DNA of 64,000 bases from Bacteroidaceae bacterium (GCA_017940565.1 JAGAYH010000021.1:72363-136362); one strand, 5' to 3'; positions 9,469-17,277 are shown, counted from the first letter of the stretch. The notes: generated from the sequence alone by a model not told the origin. A program made the numbers and translations.

Positions 9469-10371
9469 ATGCAACTTTCAGTCGTCATTCCCGAATACAA
9501 TTACGACTGCACGCAGCTCGTGAGCGACCTCCGCCAATCGTGCGAGGCCGCTTACGGGCTTTCTTCATACGAAATACTCGTCATCGACGACGGCTCGTCC
9601 GACACGGCAACAACCAGGTCCAACAGCGTAATCGACCAATGGCCCAATTGCCGGTTCATACGCAAGCCCGGCAATACGGGGCGCGCTGCCACGCGGAACG
9701 AAGGTATCCTTCAGTCCAGCGGAAACCTTGTGGTCATCATCGACTGCGACGCCGAAGTATGCTCCCCTGACTTCATCTCACGCTACCTTGAGGCTGCACG
9801 TCAGGAAACAGGCAGCGAATACGTCATCTGCGGCAACATCGTCACCTCGCCGCAATATGGCCGGCCAGACAACCAGTTGCGCTACCGCTACGAGCTTGCC
9901 GCAGGCCGCAGGCGCACGCTGACACACCGCAACGCCCACCCCTACGACAGTTTCACAGCCTTCAACGTCATGATAAGCCGCAGCGTGTTCGGCAAAATAA
10001 AGTTCAACGAATCTTTCTCACAATACGGCTACGAAGACGCCCTTCTGGGCATGCAACTCAAGCAGACAGGCATTCCTGTCCGCCACATCGACAATCCACT
10101 CGTCCACACCGGCATCGAGAGCAACGACATCTTTCTAAGAAAAACGGAGCAAGCCCTGCAGAACCTCTACACCCATGCAGCGCTCTTCCCCGAAGGCACA
10201 CCCATTACCCGCACCGCCGCGCGTCTGCGCCACATGCGGTTGCTCCCGTTGCTTCGCCGCTGCCACAAGTGGCTCGGCCCTCTCGAGCGGCGCAACCTGC
10301 TGGGCTGCCGGCCCAGCCTGTTCCTCTTCAAACTCTATAAAATCGGCTATTACGCCGGCTTGCACAAATAG
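9469..10371 (+). CDS. Glycosyltransferase family 2 protein
   Basis: A 300-aa GT-A fold glycosyltransferase. It opens with VVIPEYN, followed by VIDDGSSD and the metal-binding DCDAEV, all GT2 signatures. There is no transmembrane segment, so it is probably cytoplasmic or peripheral and acts on a surface polysaccharide or glycolipid; acceptor and donor cannot be read from the sequence. It starts 4 nt after the S9 peptidase stop, so it is translated from the same mRNA although the functions look unrelated. It ends at a hairpin (10400). Confidence 0.85.
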   Translation: MQLSVVIPEYNYDCTQLVSDLRQSCEAAYGLSSYEILVIDDGSSDTATTRSNSVIDQWPNCRFIRKPGNTGRAATRNEGILQSSGNLVVIIDCDAEVCSPDFISRYLEAARQETGSEYVICGNIVTSPQYGRPDNQLRYRYELAAGRRRTLTHRNAHPYDSFTAFNVMISRSVFGKIKFNESFSQYGYEDALLGMQLKQTGIPVRHIDNPLVHTGIESNDIFLRKTEQALQNLYTHAALFPEGTPITRTAARLRHMRLLPLLRRCHKWLGPLERRNLLGCRPSLFLFKLYKIGYYAGLHK

Positions 10372-10399
10372 TTGCCAACCATCCGGCAACACAACTTAA

Positions 10400-10435
10400 A
10401 AATCCTTATGCCCATATCGGACATAAGGATTTCTT
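10400..10435 (+). terminator. Terminator after the GT2 gene
   Basis: An 11-bp stem AAATCCTTATG / CATAAGGATTT followed by CTT. The 3' arm lies inside the first unit of repeat array B. Confidence 0.65.
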
Positions 10436-10480
10436 AATCGGACTTCGTCGCCCGTATATCGCATTTGGAAAACGCTCAAA
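10418..10480. repeat. Phased 21-bp repeat array B (3 units)
   Basis: Units at 10418, 10439 and 10460 start CGGACATAAGG, CGGACTTCGT and CGCATTTGGAAAA. The last one matches units at 30867, 35968 and 56510. Confidence 0.7.
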
Positions 10481-10638
10481 AGAAAAAACTGCGCCGGTGA
10501 TGCGATGAAATCTCTGTAAAAACAGGATTTGAGGCCATCCGAACCTTTGTAATCTGATTCATACGAAACAGCGCGCCATCGAAACGGAAAGGACACTCGG
10601 TTAAGTTAAATAATCTGATGAGTTTCCCAGTCGAACCG

Positions 10639-10764
10639 GCACAGTTTTAAGTTTTCTTGCAAACAAAATTAGGAAGAAATCCTTAAACGGCAAGGTTTCT
10701 ACCGAATATTTTTTGATTAAAACGCCAAAAATGCCCTTTTGGGAGCAAAAATTACGGTTTGACG
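10639..10764. repeat. Degenerate 21-bp periodic stretch
   Basis: Six possible units start at 10639, 10660, 10681, 10702, 10723 and 10744 (for example CCTTAAACGG, CCGAATATTT, CGCCAAAAAT). The match to the clear units is weak, and the register differs from array B. It may be an older array. Confidence 0.35.
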
Positions 10765-10786
10765 AAGCAGAAAGGGGTTTCAACGA

Positions 10787-12772
10787 CTACTTTTTCCCTT
10801 GTTGAACCCTCCGGAAGTGCTTAATGAGACTGTAGGCCGAATAAATGCCCAGTTCACCCGCCTTGCTGAGGTCGGCAAAACCATCCTGATAGTTCTGCTG
10901 CCCCACGAGCAACAAGCCGCGATTATAATAGGCCTCGGCTAATGAAGGATTGAGCTGAATGGCTTTGTCATAATCGCGCCGGGCCTCGTCGTCGGCCTTA
11001 ATACGTGAATAGATGCAGCCGCGGTTATAGTAGAAAAAGGCACAGGCGGGCTCTTGACGGATGGCATTGGAAAGGTCGGCAATGACAGGACGGTAGTCCA
11101 TCCGCATGTCTTCGGATTGTAAGCCAGTCTCTTTGTGCTGCTTTGAACGATAGGTTTCCAACTGTTTCTCACGGACCACCGCCCTCAGGAAAAGTGCCGC
11201 AACAAATGTCGAATCGAGCGACAGCGCCTGGTTGAGGTCATCAATGGCCGCCGTATAGTCGCGTTTGCTTGAAGTGCAAAAGGCATGGGCAAAGAGCAGA
11301 CGGGTGTCGCGCTGCTGATGGCTCAAACGGTTGGCCAGTTGACGGGCCTCCTCGTCAACAGACCTGATGCCGTCGGCATCGAGCGCTTCCTCGTGAGGAG
11401 CAAGATAGAGAGGACGGCTGAGAACACGCGAATTGTTGAACTGCTCCAGGAACTGGGCATACGACAGACGCGCCGTCAGTCCGTTTTCCCTCGGGGTAAA
11501 CGTAAGCAGATAGAGCGGCTGCTGCTCTATGACCACGTCGCGGTTCTGTATGCGGCCACGATAATCGCTGGCATAGAACTTGGCAATGTTTTCATCGTCG
11601 TTTTCGACCACCATTTTCTTATAATCGTCGATGTCTTGTTCCTTCTGTTTGCGGGTAGGTTTCTGACGGTTGCGCTTAGCTGTGCCGAACATGTCGTCAA
11701 GCCGGGCAATGTAAACCTTACGTTCGTCGGCCAACGCCTGTTTGTTCATACCGGCCAGCCGATAACACTTGGCGCGGTTTTCATATCCCGTCCAGAAATT
11801 CGGATAGTCCTCAAGCACGGTGGTATAATCGTTGATGGCCCCCTTGAAATCGCCCGTTTTCTCCAGAAGCAGGGCACGGTTGAAAAGAGCCAGGCGGTCG
11901 TGAGGCTCACGCTTAAGAACAAAATTGAAGTCTTCGATTGCCAAATTGTTTTCGCCCACCTGCATTCGCAGAAGCCCGCGGTTGTAGTGGCCGGGATAAT
12001 TGTCAGGGTCAATATCAAGGGCAATATTGTAATCATCCATGGCACCGCGCAGATTATTCTGGCGGAACCGCGCCATAGCCCTGTTCAAATAGAAGCCGGA
12101 TTTCTTGGGAGACTGCACTATGGCACGATCGTATGTCTTTTCCGCATCGGCAAAGGCGCCATGATTCATTTGGAGCATGCCACGTGCGCCCAAAGCGTCA
12201 ACATCGTAGGGATCAATTTGCAAAGTACGTTCAATCAGCGTGTCAGCACTGACCGTGTCGGCACGCTCAAAGGCTATCTGAGCTTTCAGCATGTAGCATC
12301 GTGTGTACGAAGGCCACTTCAGAATCATGGTGTCAAGCAAAGCATCGGCCGTTGCCAGACTGTCCAACGACGTTTGACAAAGAACCAGATTGTACCAAAC
12401 GTCTTTGTCATCGTTACGCCGCGACAGCAACAGCCGATAGTCGTCTGAAGCCTTGGCATATTCAGCATTCATGATGTAACTGATGGCTCGCAGGCGAAAT
12501 ACATCGTCAATGAACGGATCACGTTCAATGGACAACGAACAGTCTGAGGCTGCACCCGTATAGTCGCCAAGATAGTATTTGGCTACCGCGCGGTAATAGT
12601 AAGGCTCATAGAGATAGGGTTTGGCTTGAATGACCTGGTTGAAATATTGAATGGACAAGGCATAGTCTTCATAGTAGAGCGCATTGCGCCCTATCGTGAT
12701 AACCCCGTCGGCATTTAGTTGCGCTTTTCCCAGAAGGGGTATCAGTAAGCATAACAACAGATAGCGTTTCAA
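10787..12772 (-). CDS. Secreted tetratricopeptide-repeat protein
   Basis: A 661-aa protein with a signal peptide (MKRYLLLCLLIPLLGKAQ) followed by about a dozen TPR units, for example ALSIQYFNQVIQ, DYNIALDIDPDNYPG, YNRGLLRMQVGENNLA and, near the end, YDKAIQLNPSLAEAYYNRG. A basic non-TPR stretch around 360-390 (RQKPTRKQKEQD) and a linker of about 80 residues divide the repeats into two blocks. TPR arrays act as scaffolds, so a periplasmic or outer-membrane-associated assembly role is likely, but no partner can be named. It overlaps def by 4 nt (ATGA type), so translation is probably coupled in the order ruvX-def-TPR. Confidence 0.8.
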   Translation of the reverse strand: MKRYLLLCLLIPLLGKAQLNADGVITIGRNALYYEDYALSIQYFNQVIQAKPYLYEPYYYRAVAKYYLGDYTGAASDCSLSIERDPFIDDVFRLRAISYIMNAEYAKASDDYRLLLSRRNDDKDVWYNLVLCQTSLDSLATADALLDTMILKWPSYTRCYMLKAQIAFERADTVSADTLIERTLQIDPYDVDALGARGMLQMNHGAFADAEKTYDRAIVQSPKKSGFYLNRAMARFRQNNLRGAMDDYNIALDIDPDNYPGHYNRGLLRMQVGENNLAIEDFNFVLKREPHDRLALFNRALLLEKTGDFKGAINDYTTVLEDYPNFWTGYENRAKCYRLAGMNKQALADERKVYIARLDDMFGTAKRNRQKPTRKQKEQDIDDYKKMVVENDDENIAKFYASDYRGRIQNRDVVIEQQPLYLLTFTPRENGLTARLSYAQFLEQFNNSRVLSRPLYLAPHEEALDADGIRSVDEEARQLANRLSHQQRDTRLLFAHAFCTSSKRDYTAAIDDLNQALSLDSTFVAALFLRAVVREKQLETYRSKQHKETGLQSEDMRMDYRPVIADLSNAIRQEPACAFFYYNRGCIYSRIKADDEARRDYDKAIQLNPSLAEAYYNRGLLLVGQQNYQDGFADLSKAGELGIYSAYSLIKHFRRVQQGKK

Positions 12773-13329
12773 CCTTTTTTGACGGTCTTTACCTTATATG
12801 AGCAACGGGCCTTCCCTTTAAGGAATGCCGTCAGTTTACTCTTTATCATCTGCTTGCGGAAAGAGGAGATTCGGTCAGTGAAAACGCGGCCTTCCAAATG
12901 GTCAAACTCATGTTGCATGACCCGTGCCAGATATCCGTCGACCCATTCGTCGTGTGGCTGGAACTGTTCATCATAATAAGACACGCGGATGCGGGTTGGC
13001 CGCGTCACACTCTCGGTTATGCCCGGCAAGCTGAGACATCCCTCCTCCATCGTTTCTGTTTCATCGTTCGTTTCCAAGATATGGGCGTTGTAATACACAT
13101 GACGGAAATCTTTATATTCAGGCAAATCATCAGATAGAACATTCAAATCTATCACTACGACGCGGATAGGCTTGCCTATCTGCGGGGCAGCCAACCCGAT
13201 GCCGTTTGATGCGTCAAGTGTATCAAACATGTCTTGAACCAAAGGGAGCAGAACTTCACGATTGAGCTCCACATCCTGTGCCACCTCGCGCAAAACGGGC
13301 GTCCCATAAATATAAATAGGTAATTTCAT
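12769..13329 (-). CDS. def: Peptide deformylase
   Basis: Removes the N-formyl group from nascent proteins. All three family motifs are present in the 186 aa: GIGLAAPQIG (43-52), EGCLSLPG with metal ligand Cys98, and QHEFDHLEG with His140, catalytic Glu141 and His144. The C-terminus is basic (KTVKKG). It lies between ruvX (21 nt upstream) and the TPR gene (4-nt overlap) in a three-gene operon. The ruvX-def order is frequent in Bacteroidales. Confidence 0.96.
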   Translation of the reverse strand: MKLPIYIYGTPVLREVAQDVELNREVLLPLVQDMFDTLDASNGIGLAAPQIGKPIRVVVIDLNVLSDDLPEYKDFRHVYYNAHILETNDETETMEEGCLSLPGITESVTRPTRIRVSYYDEQFQPHDEWVDGYLARVMQHEFDHLEGRVFTDRISSFRKQMIKSKLTAFLKGKARCSYKVKTVKKG

Positions 13330-13350
13330 GTATGTATCTTGTATTTTTTA

Positions 13351-13767
13351 TTATTTCAAACGTTGACTTTCCATGTAAGACTGAAGAATGATGGTTGCGC
13401 TTATTTCATCGACCAATGCTTTATTTTGCCGGGCTTGCCTGCGCAGCCCGCCATCAATCATCGTGCGGTGGGCAAGCACGGAAGTGAAACGCTCGTCTGC
13501 CGTTTCAATGGGTATCGACGTGAACGTTTTCCGAAAACGCGCTATGAAAGCGTCCACACGGGCAGCATTTTCAGAATCTGCCCCGGAATTTTGCACCGGA
13601 CGGCCTATAACAACACGTTCCACGGGCTCGTGGCCGAAATAGTCGGCAAGAAAAGCCATCAGTCGCGAGGTCTCTACCGTTGTAAGCCCCTGCGCTATGA
13701 TTTGAGCGGGGTCAGACACGGCTATGCCGGTGCGTTTCTGCCCATAATCGATTGCCATCAGTCTCAT
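13351..13767 (-). CDS. ruvX: Holliday junction resolvase-like protein RuvX/YqgF
   Basis: An RNase H-fold nuclease-like protein of 138 aa from this start. It is thought to act in 16S rRNA 5'-end processing or on recombination intermediates. Motifs are MAIDYGQKRTGIAVSD at the N-terminus (catalytic Asp), VIGRPVQNSGAD in the middle and the basic C-terminal helix. The frame extends to 13782, but a -7 box at 13772-13779 overlaps that extension, so the start is 13767 or the next ATG at 13758. First gene of the ruvX-def-TPR operon. Confidence 0.9.
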   Translation of the reverse strand: MRLMAIDYGQKRTGIAVSDPAQIIAQGLTTVETSRLMAFLADYFGHEPVERVVIGRPVQNSGADSENAARVDAFIARFRKTFTSIPIETADERFTSVLAHRTMIDGGLRRQARQNKALVDEISATIILQSYMESQRLK

Positions 13768-13771
13768 GCGG

Positions 13772-13779
13772 CAAAAGTA
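13772..13779 (-). promoter_or_regulatory. ruvX operon promoter -7 box
   Basis: TACTTTTG on the minus strand with only 4 nt between the box and the ATG at 13767. The transcript would be nearly leaderless, or translation would begin at 13758. Confidence 0.55.
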
Positions 13780-13833
13780 CAAAAAAAGTCCGGCACCTGT
13801 GACGCCGAACTCCTGTTTCTTTACTTCCGGTTA

Positions 13834-14106
13834 CTAACGTCTGCGCAAATTAATGTAGAGTTTCCACACGCTTCGTCCCACTTTGTAAGCATAAAGTGCC
13901 GATCCGATGAGACTTCCGGTGCGTTTCATACTGGCCAGAGACATGATTCCGCTTCCGGGACGCCTGTAATCGTCGATCAAAGCGTCTGTCAGCCGCTTGA
14001 TGTTGTTTTCTTCCCGGCGTATACGCGAGAGCACCTCTTGCTTGCGGCGCTGGATGTCTTCGTAGGTCACCTTGGGACGGGCCACGTTGTCGTTATAAGT
14101 TTTCAT
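13834..14106 (-). CDS. Small basic hypothetical protein of the YtxH/holin-like cluster
   Basis: A 90-aa basic protein that I cannot assign to a named family. It has a charged helical N-terminal half (VTYEDIQRRKQEVLSRIRRE), then a Gly/Ser-rich stretch and a weakly hydrophobic segment (SLIGSALYAYKVGRSVWKLY) that could lie on a membrane. It overlaps the holin-like gene by 14 nt, so it is translated from the same mRNA. The three-gene set suggests an envelope or stress role; that is inferred from context. Confidence 0.7.
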   Translation of the reverse strand: MKTYNDNVARPKVTYEDIQRRKQEVLSRIRREENNIKRLTDALIDDYRRPGSGIMSLASMKRTGSLIGSALYAYKVGRSVWKLYINLRRR

Positions 14107-14452
14107 CCTCGTCTTTCAGTAATTCGTTTGCGATATAATTGGTCAGAGGTGTTTCTATCCACGGCTTGCGCATCACATAGAGCAACACGCCTATGGCTGC
14201 AAAAAGCAGGGCAACGAGCCCATAAGCGAGCAGGTCGTTTCCCGTGAGTGAACGGAGCAATGAAACGAGCACCATCGCACCGAAAAACAGAGTGATTACG
14301 AATACGACAAACAGGACGACAAACAAGATGACAACGGTAAGCAACCGTGTCAGCATCTCAGTCAGACCCAGCGTCATGTATTCGCGCTGCAGGCCCAGGT
14401 ATTCACGCAACGAGGCATACAGGCGCGAGACAAGGCCGTCCGTACGCTCCAT
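14093..14452 (-). CDS. Phage-holin-like (Holin-X type) two-TM membrane protein
   Basis: 119 aa. It has an amphipathic N-terminus, two adjacent membrane helices (about 35-60, TVVILFVVLFVVFVITLFFG, and 70-95, LLAYGLVALLFAAIGVLLYV) and an acidic tail ending in LKDEDENL. This layout matches the chromosomal 'phage holin family' proteins found beside YtxH genes rather than a true phage lysis gene; no lysin or phage genes are nearby. It starts 4 nt after the YtxH stop. Confidence 0.8.
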   Translation of the reverse strand: MERTDGLVSRLYASLREYLGLQREYMTLGLTEMLTRLLTVVILFVVLFVVFVITLFFGAMVLVSLLRSLTGNDLLAYGLVALLFAAIGVLLYVMRKPWIETPLTNYIANELLKDEDENL

Positions 14453-14456
14453 CCTT

Positions 14457-14663
14457 TTAGTCTTGTGCGGCCTTTAGTTCCTCGGTAATATCATCTACGA
14501 GGTTTTCCATCTCCTCGCGATTGAGTTTAATGCCGCGTGCACGGATAGCTTCGGCTATCTTGGCGCGCAAATCTTCGCCTTTCTCGGGGGCAAAAAGCAG
14601 ACCGATGGTTGCACCTAAGGCAAAACCGCCCAGAAGGGCTGCCAAAACACTTGCTGTTCTCAT
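14457..14663 (-). CDS. YtxH domain-containing protein
   Basis: A 68-aa protein with the YtxH layout: one N-terminal membrane helix (VLAALLGGFALGATIGLLFA) followed by the signature APEKGEDLR and a charged helix (REEMENLVDDITEELKAAQD). YtxH proteins are induced by general stress in several bacteria; here the function is unknown. It is the first gene of the three-gene cluster and has its own promoter. Confidence 0.85.
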   Translation of the reverse strand: MRTASVLAALLGGFALGATIGLLFAPEKGEDLRAKIAEAIRARGIKLNREEMENLVDDITEELKAAQD

Positions 14664-14692
14664 TTCTATTCGAAGTTTTAAGTTTTACGTGC

Positions 14693-14700
14693 CAAACTTA
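14693..14700 (-). promoter_or_regulatory. YtxH cluster promoter -7 box
   Basis: TAAGTTTG on the minus strand, about 29 nt upstream of the YtxH start codon. Confidence 0.5.
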
Positions 14701-14753
14701 GCCATTTTTTCTGAGACGAGGCCAAATTTGTTTCTTAAAAATACTTTTCCTGG

Positions 14754-14816
14754 CCCATTTTGATGCCTAAAAGACCCTTTTATGGTGCAGAATGGCTTTT
14801 TTTGACCGAAAATGCC
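14754..14816. repeat. Possible degenerate 21-bp units
   Basis: CCCATTTTG at 14754, CCCTTTTAT at 14775 and CTTTTTTTG at 14796 are 21 bp apart, in the divergent gap between YtxH and the SPOR gene. The similarity to the clear arrays is limited. Confidence 0.3.
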
Positions 14817-14870
14817 TATTTGATTTGAATTTTTTAACCAATACATGTGCGCTATCCCAAAGAGTAGTTG

Positions 14871-14878
14871 TAACTTTG
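14871..14878 (+). promoter_or_regulatory. SPOR lipoprotein promoter -7 box
   Basis: TAACTTTG followed by CT, 44 nt before the ATG at 14923. The box rules out the longer reading frame from 14845. Confidence 0.65.
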
Positions 14879-14922
14879 CTAACACAATAAAGAATTATGT
14901 CGAAACTATAATTTTAAACGAA

Positions 14923-15417
14923 ATGAAATACGCATTCAAAAAAATGGCCATTGTCGCAGTAGGCATTTGCACTATTGCTAGTTTCTCATCCTGCAAATCC
15001 AATGAAAGCATGTACAAGAAGGCTTATGAAAAAGCCCAGGCACAAGCTCAGACGGAACAGCAGACTCAAGTTAAAGTTGACAACCCCGCTCCGGTACAGG
15101 TAACGCCTGTTACGCCCGTAACCCCTGCCAAGCCCGTTGACACCAGCGACACACGCAGCGAAAAGGTCGTTGTAGTGAGCGGTACCGGTTTGAAGGCATT
15201 CAGTGTCATTTGCGGCAGCTTCAGCCTCAAGACTAATGCTGAAGGTTTGCAGAATACGCTCAAGAGCAAAGGATACAGCGCCCAGATTGTGCTGAACGAA
15301 GCCCGCAAGCTCTACCGTGTGGTAGCCTCCACCTTTGATGACAAAGCCAGCGCCGTAAGTTCGCGCGACCAGCTCCGCGCCACCTACCCCGACGCTTGGT
15401 TGCTTTATAATAAATAA
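14923..15417 (+). CDS. SPOR domain lipoprotein
   Basis: A 164-aa lipoprotein. The signal MKYAFKKMAIVAVGICTIAS ends in a lipobox (SFSSC). It is followed by a Gln/Ala-rich helix, a Pro/Val/Thr linker with the tandem VTPVTPVTP, and a C-terminal SPOR domain (about 85-164; FSVICGSFSLKTNAEGLQ, GYSAQIVLNEARKLYRVV). SPOR domains bind denuded glycan strands of septal peptidoglycan, so a cell-division role at the outer membrane is likely. The start is set by the promoter and signal peptide. Single-gene transcript ended by a hairpin. Confidence 0.88.
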   Translation: MKYAFKKMAIVAVGICTIASFSSCKSNESMYKKAYEKAQAQAQTEQQTQVKVDNPAPVQVTPVTPVTPAKPVDTSDTRSEKVVVVSGTGLKAFSVICGSFSLKTNAEGLQNTLKSKGYSAQIVLNEARKLYRVVASTFDDKASAVSSRDQLRATYPDAWLLYNK

Positions 15418-15443
15418 AGGTAACATCCACATCAAACCATACA

Positions 15444-15469
15444 AGAGGCGGCCCCAAAGGGTCGCCTCT
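15444..15469 (+). terminator. Terminator after the SPOR gene
   Basis: Stem AGAGGCGGCCC / GGGTCGCCTCT with one G-U pair and a 4-nt loop, followed by GCTTAT. Confidence 0.6.
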
Positions 15470-15500
15470 GCTTATAGGTTTGCGGTCGTCAGACACATGT

Positions 15501-15563
15501 CCGATTTGGAAAAGCTCAAGTCCGATTTAGGAAAATACAAGTCCCGCTTCGACACCCCGAAGC
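15501..15563. repeat. Phased 21-bp repeat array C (3 units)
   Basis: Units at 15501 and 15522 are clear near-copies: CCGATTTGGAAAA...CAAGT and CCGATTTAGGAAAA...CAAGT. The third, at 15543 (CCCGCTTCG), forms the 5' arm of a terminator hairpin. Confidence 0.8.
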
Positions 15564-15575
15564 GGGACCTTTGTT
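15541..15575 (+). terminator. Second terminator, built from a repeat unit
   Basis: An 11-bp stem GTCCCGCTTCG / CGAAGCGGGAC followed by CTTTGTTT. Confidence 0.7.
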
Positions 15576-15655
15576 TCCCTTGCCCGTTCAGCTGAGCACT
15601 GAAGACCGTCTCCACGCATTCGACGGACGGTCTTGGTTATACTGGATAAGAAAAT

Positions 15656-15690
15656 AGGCAACGCACTGGCCGGAAGCCACCACGTTGCCT
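15656..15690 (-). terminator. Possible efp terminator
   Basis: An 8-bp stem AGGCAACG / CGTTGCCT with a 19-nt loop, about 30 nt downstream of the efp stop on the minus strand. Confidence 0.45.
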
Positions 15691-15718
15691 AAGCATTATG
15701 AAATAGTTTTTCAGCCAA

Positions 15719-16282
15719 CTACTTGGCGCGGTTCACATAGGAGCCGTCACGTGTGTCCACCTCAACCATTTCACCTTCGTTGATGAAAAGAGGCACGCGG
15801 ATTTCGGCACCGGTCTCCAACTTGGCAGGCTTCGTCGTGTTCGTGGCCGTGTCGCCCTTCAGGCCCGGTTCCGTGTAAACAATCTTCAGGATGGTCTTCA
15901 CCGGCATTTCAGCGTAAAGGATGGTCTCCGTGGAAGCATCCGTCACGATTTCCACCACGTCACCCTCTTTCATGTAGTCCACACCCGTGATGAGCGCCTT
16001 GTTGACGGGCACATCGTCCCACGTTTCCTGATTCAGGAAGTGATAGGTGTCACCTTCGTTGTAAGAGAACTGGTAGGGACGGCGCTCCACACGCACGTCT
16101 TCGAGCACTTCACCGATGTTGAAGCGACGCTCACGCACCAGGCCGGTCACAACATCCTTCAGCTTCGTACGCATAAAGGTATTGCCCTTACCGGGTTTCA
16201 CATGGAGAAACTCAATGCAGAAAAACAATTTGCCGTCCAAACGGATGCATGTTCCGTTCTTGATGTCTTGCGATTTAATCAT
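15719..16282 (-). CDS. efp: Elongation factor P
   Basis: Binds ribosomes stalled at polyproline stretches and promotes peptide bond formation. At 187 aa it has the three-beta-domain EF-P length. The domain I loop reads HVKPGKGNTF with Lys32 at the tip, the position that is modified in several bacteria; no modifying enzyme is in this window. The C-terminal domain shows LETGAEIRVPLFINEGE and TRDGSYVNRAK. It is transcribed alone and diverges from the glutathione peroxidase gene. Confidence 0.96.
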   Translation of the reverse strand: MIKSQDIKNGTCIRLDGKLFFCIEFLHVKPGKGNTFMRTKLKDVVTGLVRERRFNIGEVLEDVRVERRPYQFSYNEGDTYHFLNQETWDDVPVNKALITGVDYMKEGDVVEIVTDASTETILYAEMPVKTILKIVYTEPGLKGDTATNTTKPAKLETGAEIRVPLFINEGEMVEVDTRDGSYVNRAK

Positions 16283-16325
16283 AACTCTATTCTGTTTTTT
16301 ATTATTGTCGTACGAAAAGACGGCG

Positions 16326-16333
16326 CGAAGTTA
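16326..16333 (-). promoter_or_regulatory. efp promoter -7 box
   Basis: TAACTTCG on the minus strand (one mismatch to TAnnTTTG), giving a leader of about 40 nt. Confidence 0.45.
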
Positions 16334-16376
16334 CAATTTTTATTTCATAAAATCCAATGAATCACGCACAATTTAC

Positions 16377-16384
16377 TAACTTTG
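16377..16384 (+). promoter_or_regulatory. Glutathione peroxidase promoter -7 box
   Basis: TAACTTTG, 30 nt before the ATG at 16415. It overlaps the longer frame that begins with TTG at 16382, so that extension is not used. Confidence 0.65.
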
Positions 16385-16414
16385 CCCCATAAAAACCATC
16401 TCAAAAACCATCAA

Positions 16415-17014
16415 ATGAAAAAAATTGCCCTTCTGATGGCCGCCCTGTGCACCCTCAACCTCAGTTCAAAGACACGTCTTTACACCGTGGCCGTACCCAA
16501 TGCCGACGGCCAGCCGGTTACTCTCTCCGAATACAAAGGCCAGGTGCTCCTGATTGTCAATACGGCCACCCGGTGCGGTTTCACGCCACAATACAATGAG
16601 CTTGAAGCCCTCTACGAGAAATATGCCCCGCAGGGTTTCTGCATTTTGGACTTCCCATGCAACCAATTCGGTGCACAGGCTCCGGGCAGCAACGCCGAAA
16701 TACACCAGTTCTGCACCGCCAACTTCAACATCCAGTTCCCCCAGTTCGGCAAAATCGACGTCAACGGCACCCAAGCTTCCCCCCTCTTTGTCTGGCTCAA
16801 GCGCAAAGCCCCCTTCCGGGGATTCGGAAACAGCTCCAACGGACAGTTCATGCACCAGATGCTGCTCAAGAAAGACCCTGAATATGCCAAAAGCCCCGAC
16901 ATCAAATGGAACTTCACCAAATTTCTCATCAACCGGCGCGGAAAAGTGGTTGCACGCTTTGAACCGACCGCCAGCATCGAAGAAATTGAAAAAGCCCTGC
17001 AAAAATTGCTTTAG
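16415..17014 (+). CDS. Exported glutathione peroxidase-family thiol peroxidase
   Basis: Reduces peroxides, probably with thioredoxin-like donors, as do most bacterial members. The 199-aa protein has a short hydrophobic N-terminus (MKKIALLMAALCTLNLSS) that looks like a signal peptide, so a periplasmic location is likely. Peroxidatic Cys54 sits in NTATRCGFTPQY, a second Cys82 in FPCNQFGAQAPG, and the Trp/Asn of the tetrad in IKWNFTKFLI. The fold is thioredoxin-like. Single gene with its own promoter, diverging from efp. Confidence 0.9.
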   Translation: MKKIALLMAALCTLNLSSKTRLYTVAVPNADGQPVTLSEYKGQVLLIVNTATRCGFTPQYNELEALYEKYAPQGFCILDFPCNQFGAQAPGSNAEIHQFCTANFNIQFPQFGKIDVNGTQASPLFVWLKRKAPFRGFGNSSNGQFMHQMLLKKDPEYAKSPDIKWNFTKFLINRRGKVVARFEPTASIEEIEKALQKLL

Positions 17015-17041
17015 AAGTTTGCCCATGTCAAAAAAACTTCC

Positions 17042-17049
17042 TAATTTTG
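17042..17049 (+). promoter_or_regulatory. rpmH promoter -7 box
   Basis: TAATTTTG, with a 46-nt leader to the rpmH ATG. Confidence 0.6.
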
Positions 17050-17095
17050 CAACCCGTTACGCAAAAGCAGAAATAAACAAAAATAAGATACAGTC

Positions 17096-17251
17096 ATGAA
17101 AAGAACATTCCAACCGCACAATCGCAAACGGAACAACAAGCATGGTTTCCGTCAGCGCATGGCTACCGCAAACGGTCGTCGCGTTCTCGCTTCCCGCCGC
17201 GCCAAAGGCCGCAAGAAGCTCACCGTAGCCGACGAGCGTCACGGCAAATAA
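17096..17251 (+). CDS. rpmH: 50S ribosomal protein L34
   Basis: A 51-aa, very basic ribosomal protein with the family signature [20 protein letters not shown] at the N-terminus, then [20 protein letters not shown]. It is followed by a strong terminator, so it is a single-gene unit here rather than linked to rnpA and dnaA. Confidence 0.97.
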   Translation: MKRTFQPHNRKRNNKHGFRQRMATANGRRVLASRRAKGRKKLTVADERHGK

Positions 17252-17277
17252 TCTGCAGATTAAGCCAAAACATAAAG

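Larger units (their letters stand above)
10372..10786. other. 415-bp convergent intergenic region
   Basis: No gene is supported. It holds the GT2 terminator, repeat array B (10418-10480) and a more degenerate 21-bp periodic stretch (10639-10764). Two short frames on the minus strand (10396-10596 and 10601-10783) stay open only because 21 is a multiple of three; I do not call them genes. Confidence 0.6.
15418..15718. other. 301-bp convergent intergenic region with stacked hairpins
   Basis: No gene is supported. It contains four hairpins (15444-15469, 15541-15575, 15602-15634 and 15656-15690) and repeat array C. The first two point to termination of the SPOR gene and the last to termination of efp. 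Confidence 0.7.

Noticed and set aside
10396..10783. Two short minus-strand frames with 7-residue periodicity
   Set aside because: They are open because of the 21-bp repeats; no start context, promoter or conserved motif.
11285..12448. A 387-codon plus-strand open frame
   Set aside because: It lies fully antisense to the TPR gene, has no domain and no promoter box; the TPR reading is clearly the coding one.
14093..14452. Prophage remnant suggested by a holin-like protein
   Set aside because: No lysin, integrase, structural or attachment-site sequence nearby; the gene sits in a YtxH envelope cluster.
15501..15563. CRISPR-like repeat
   Set aside because: Units are contiguous 21-mers that vary along their length, with no constant repeat and variable spacer, no leader and no cas genes in the window.
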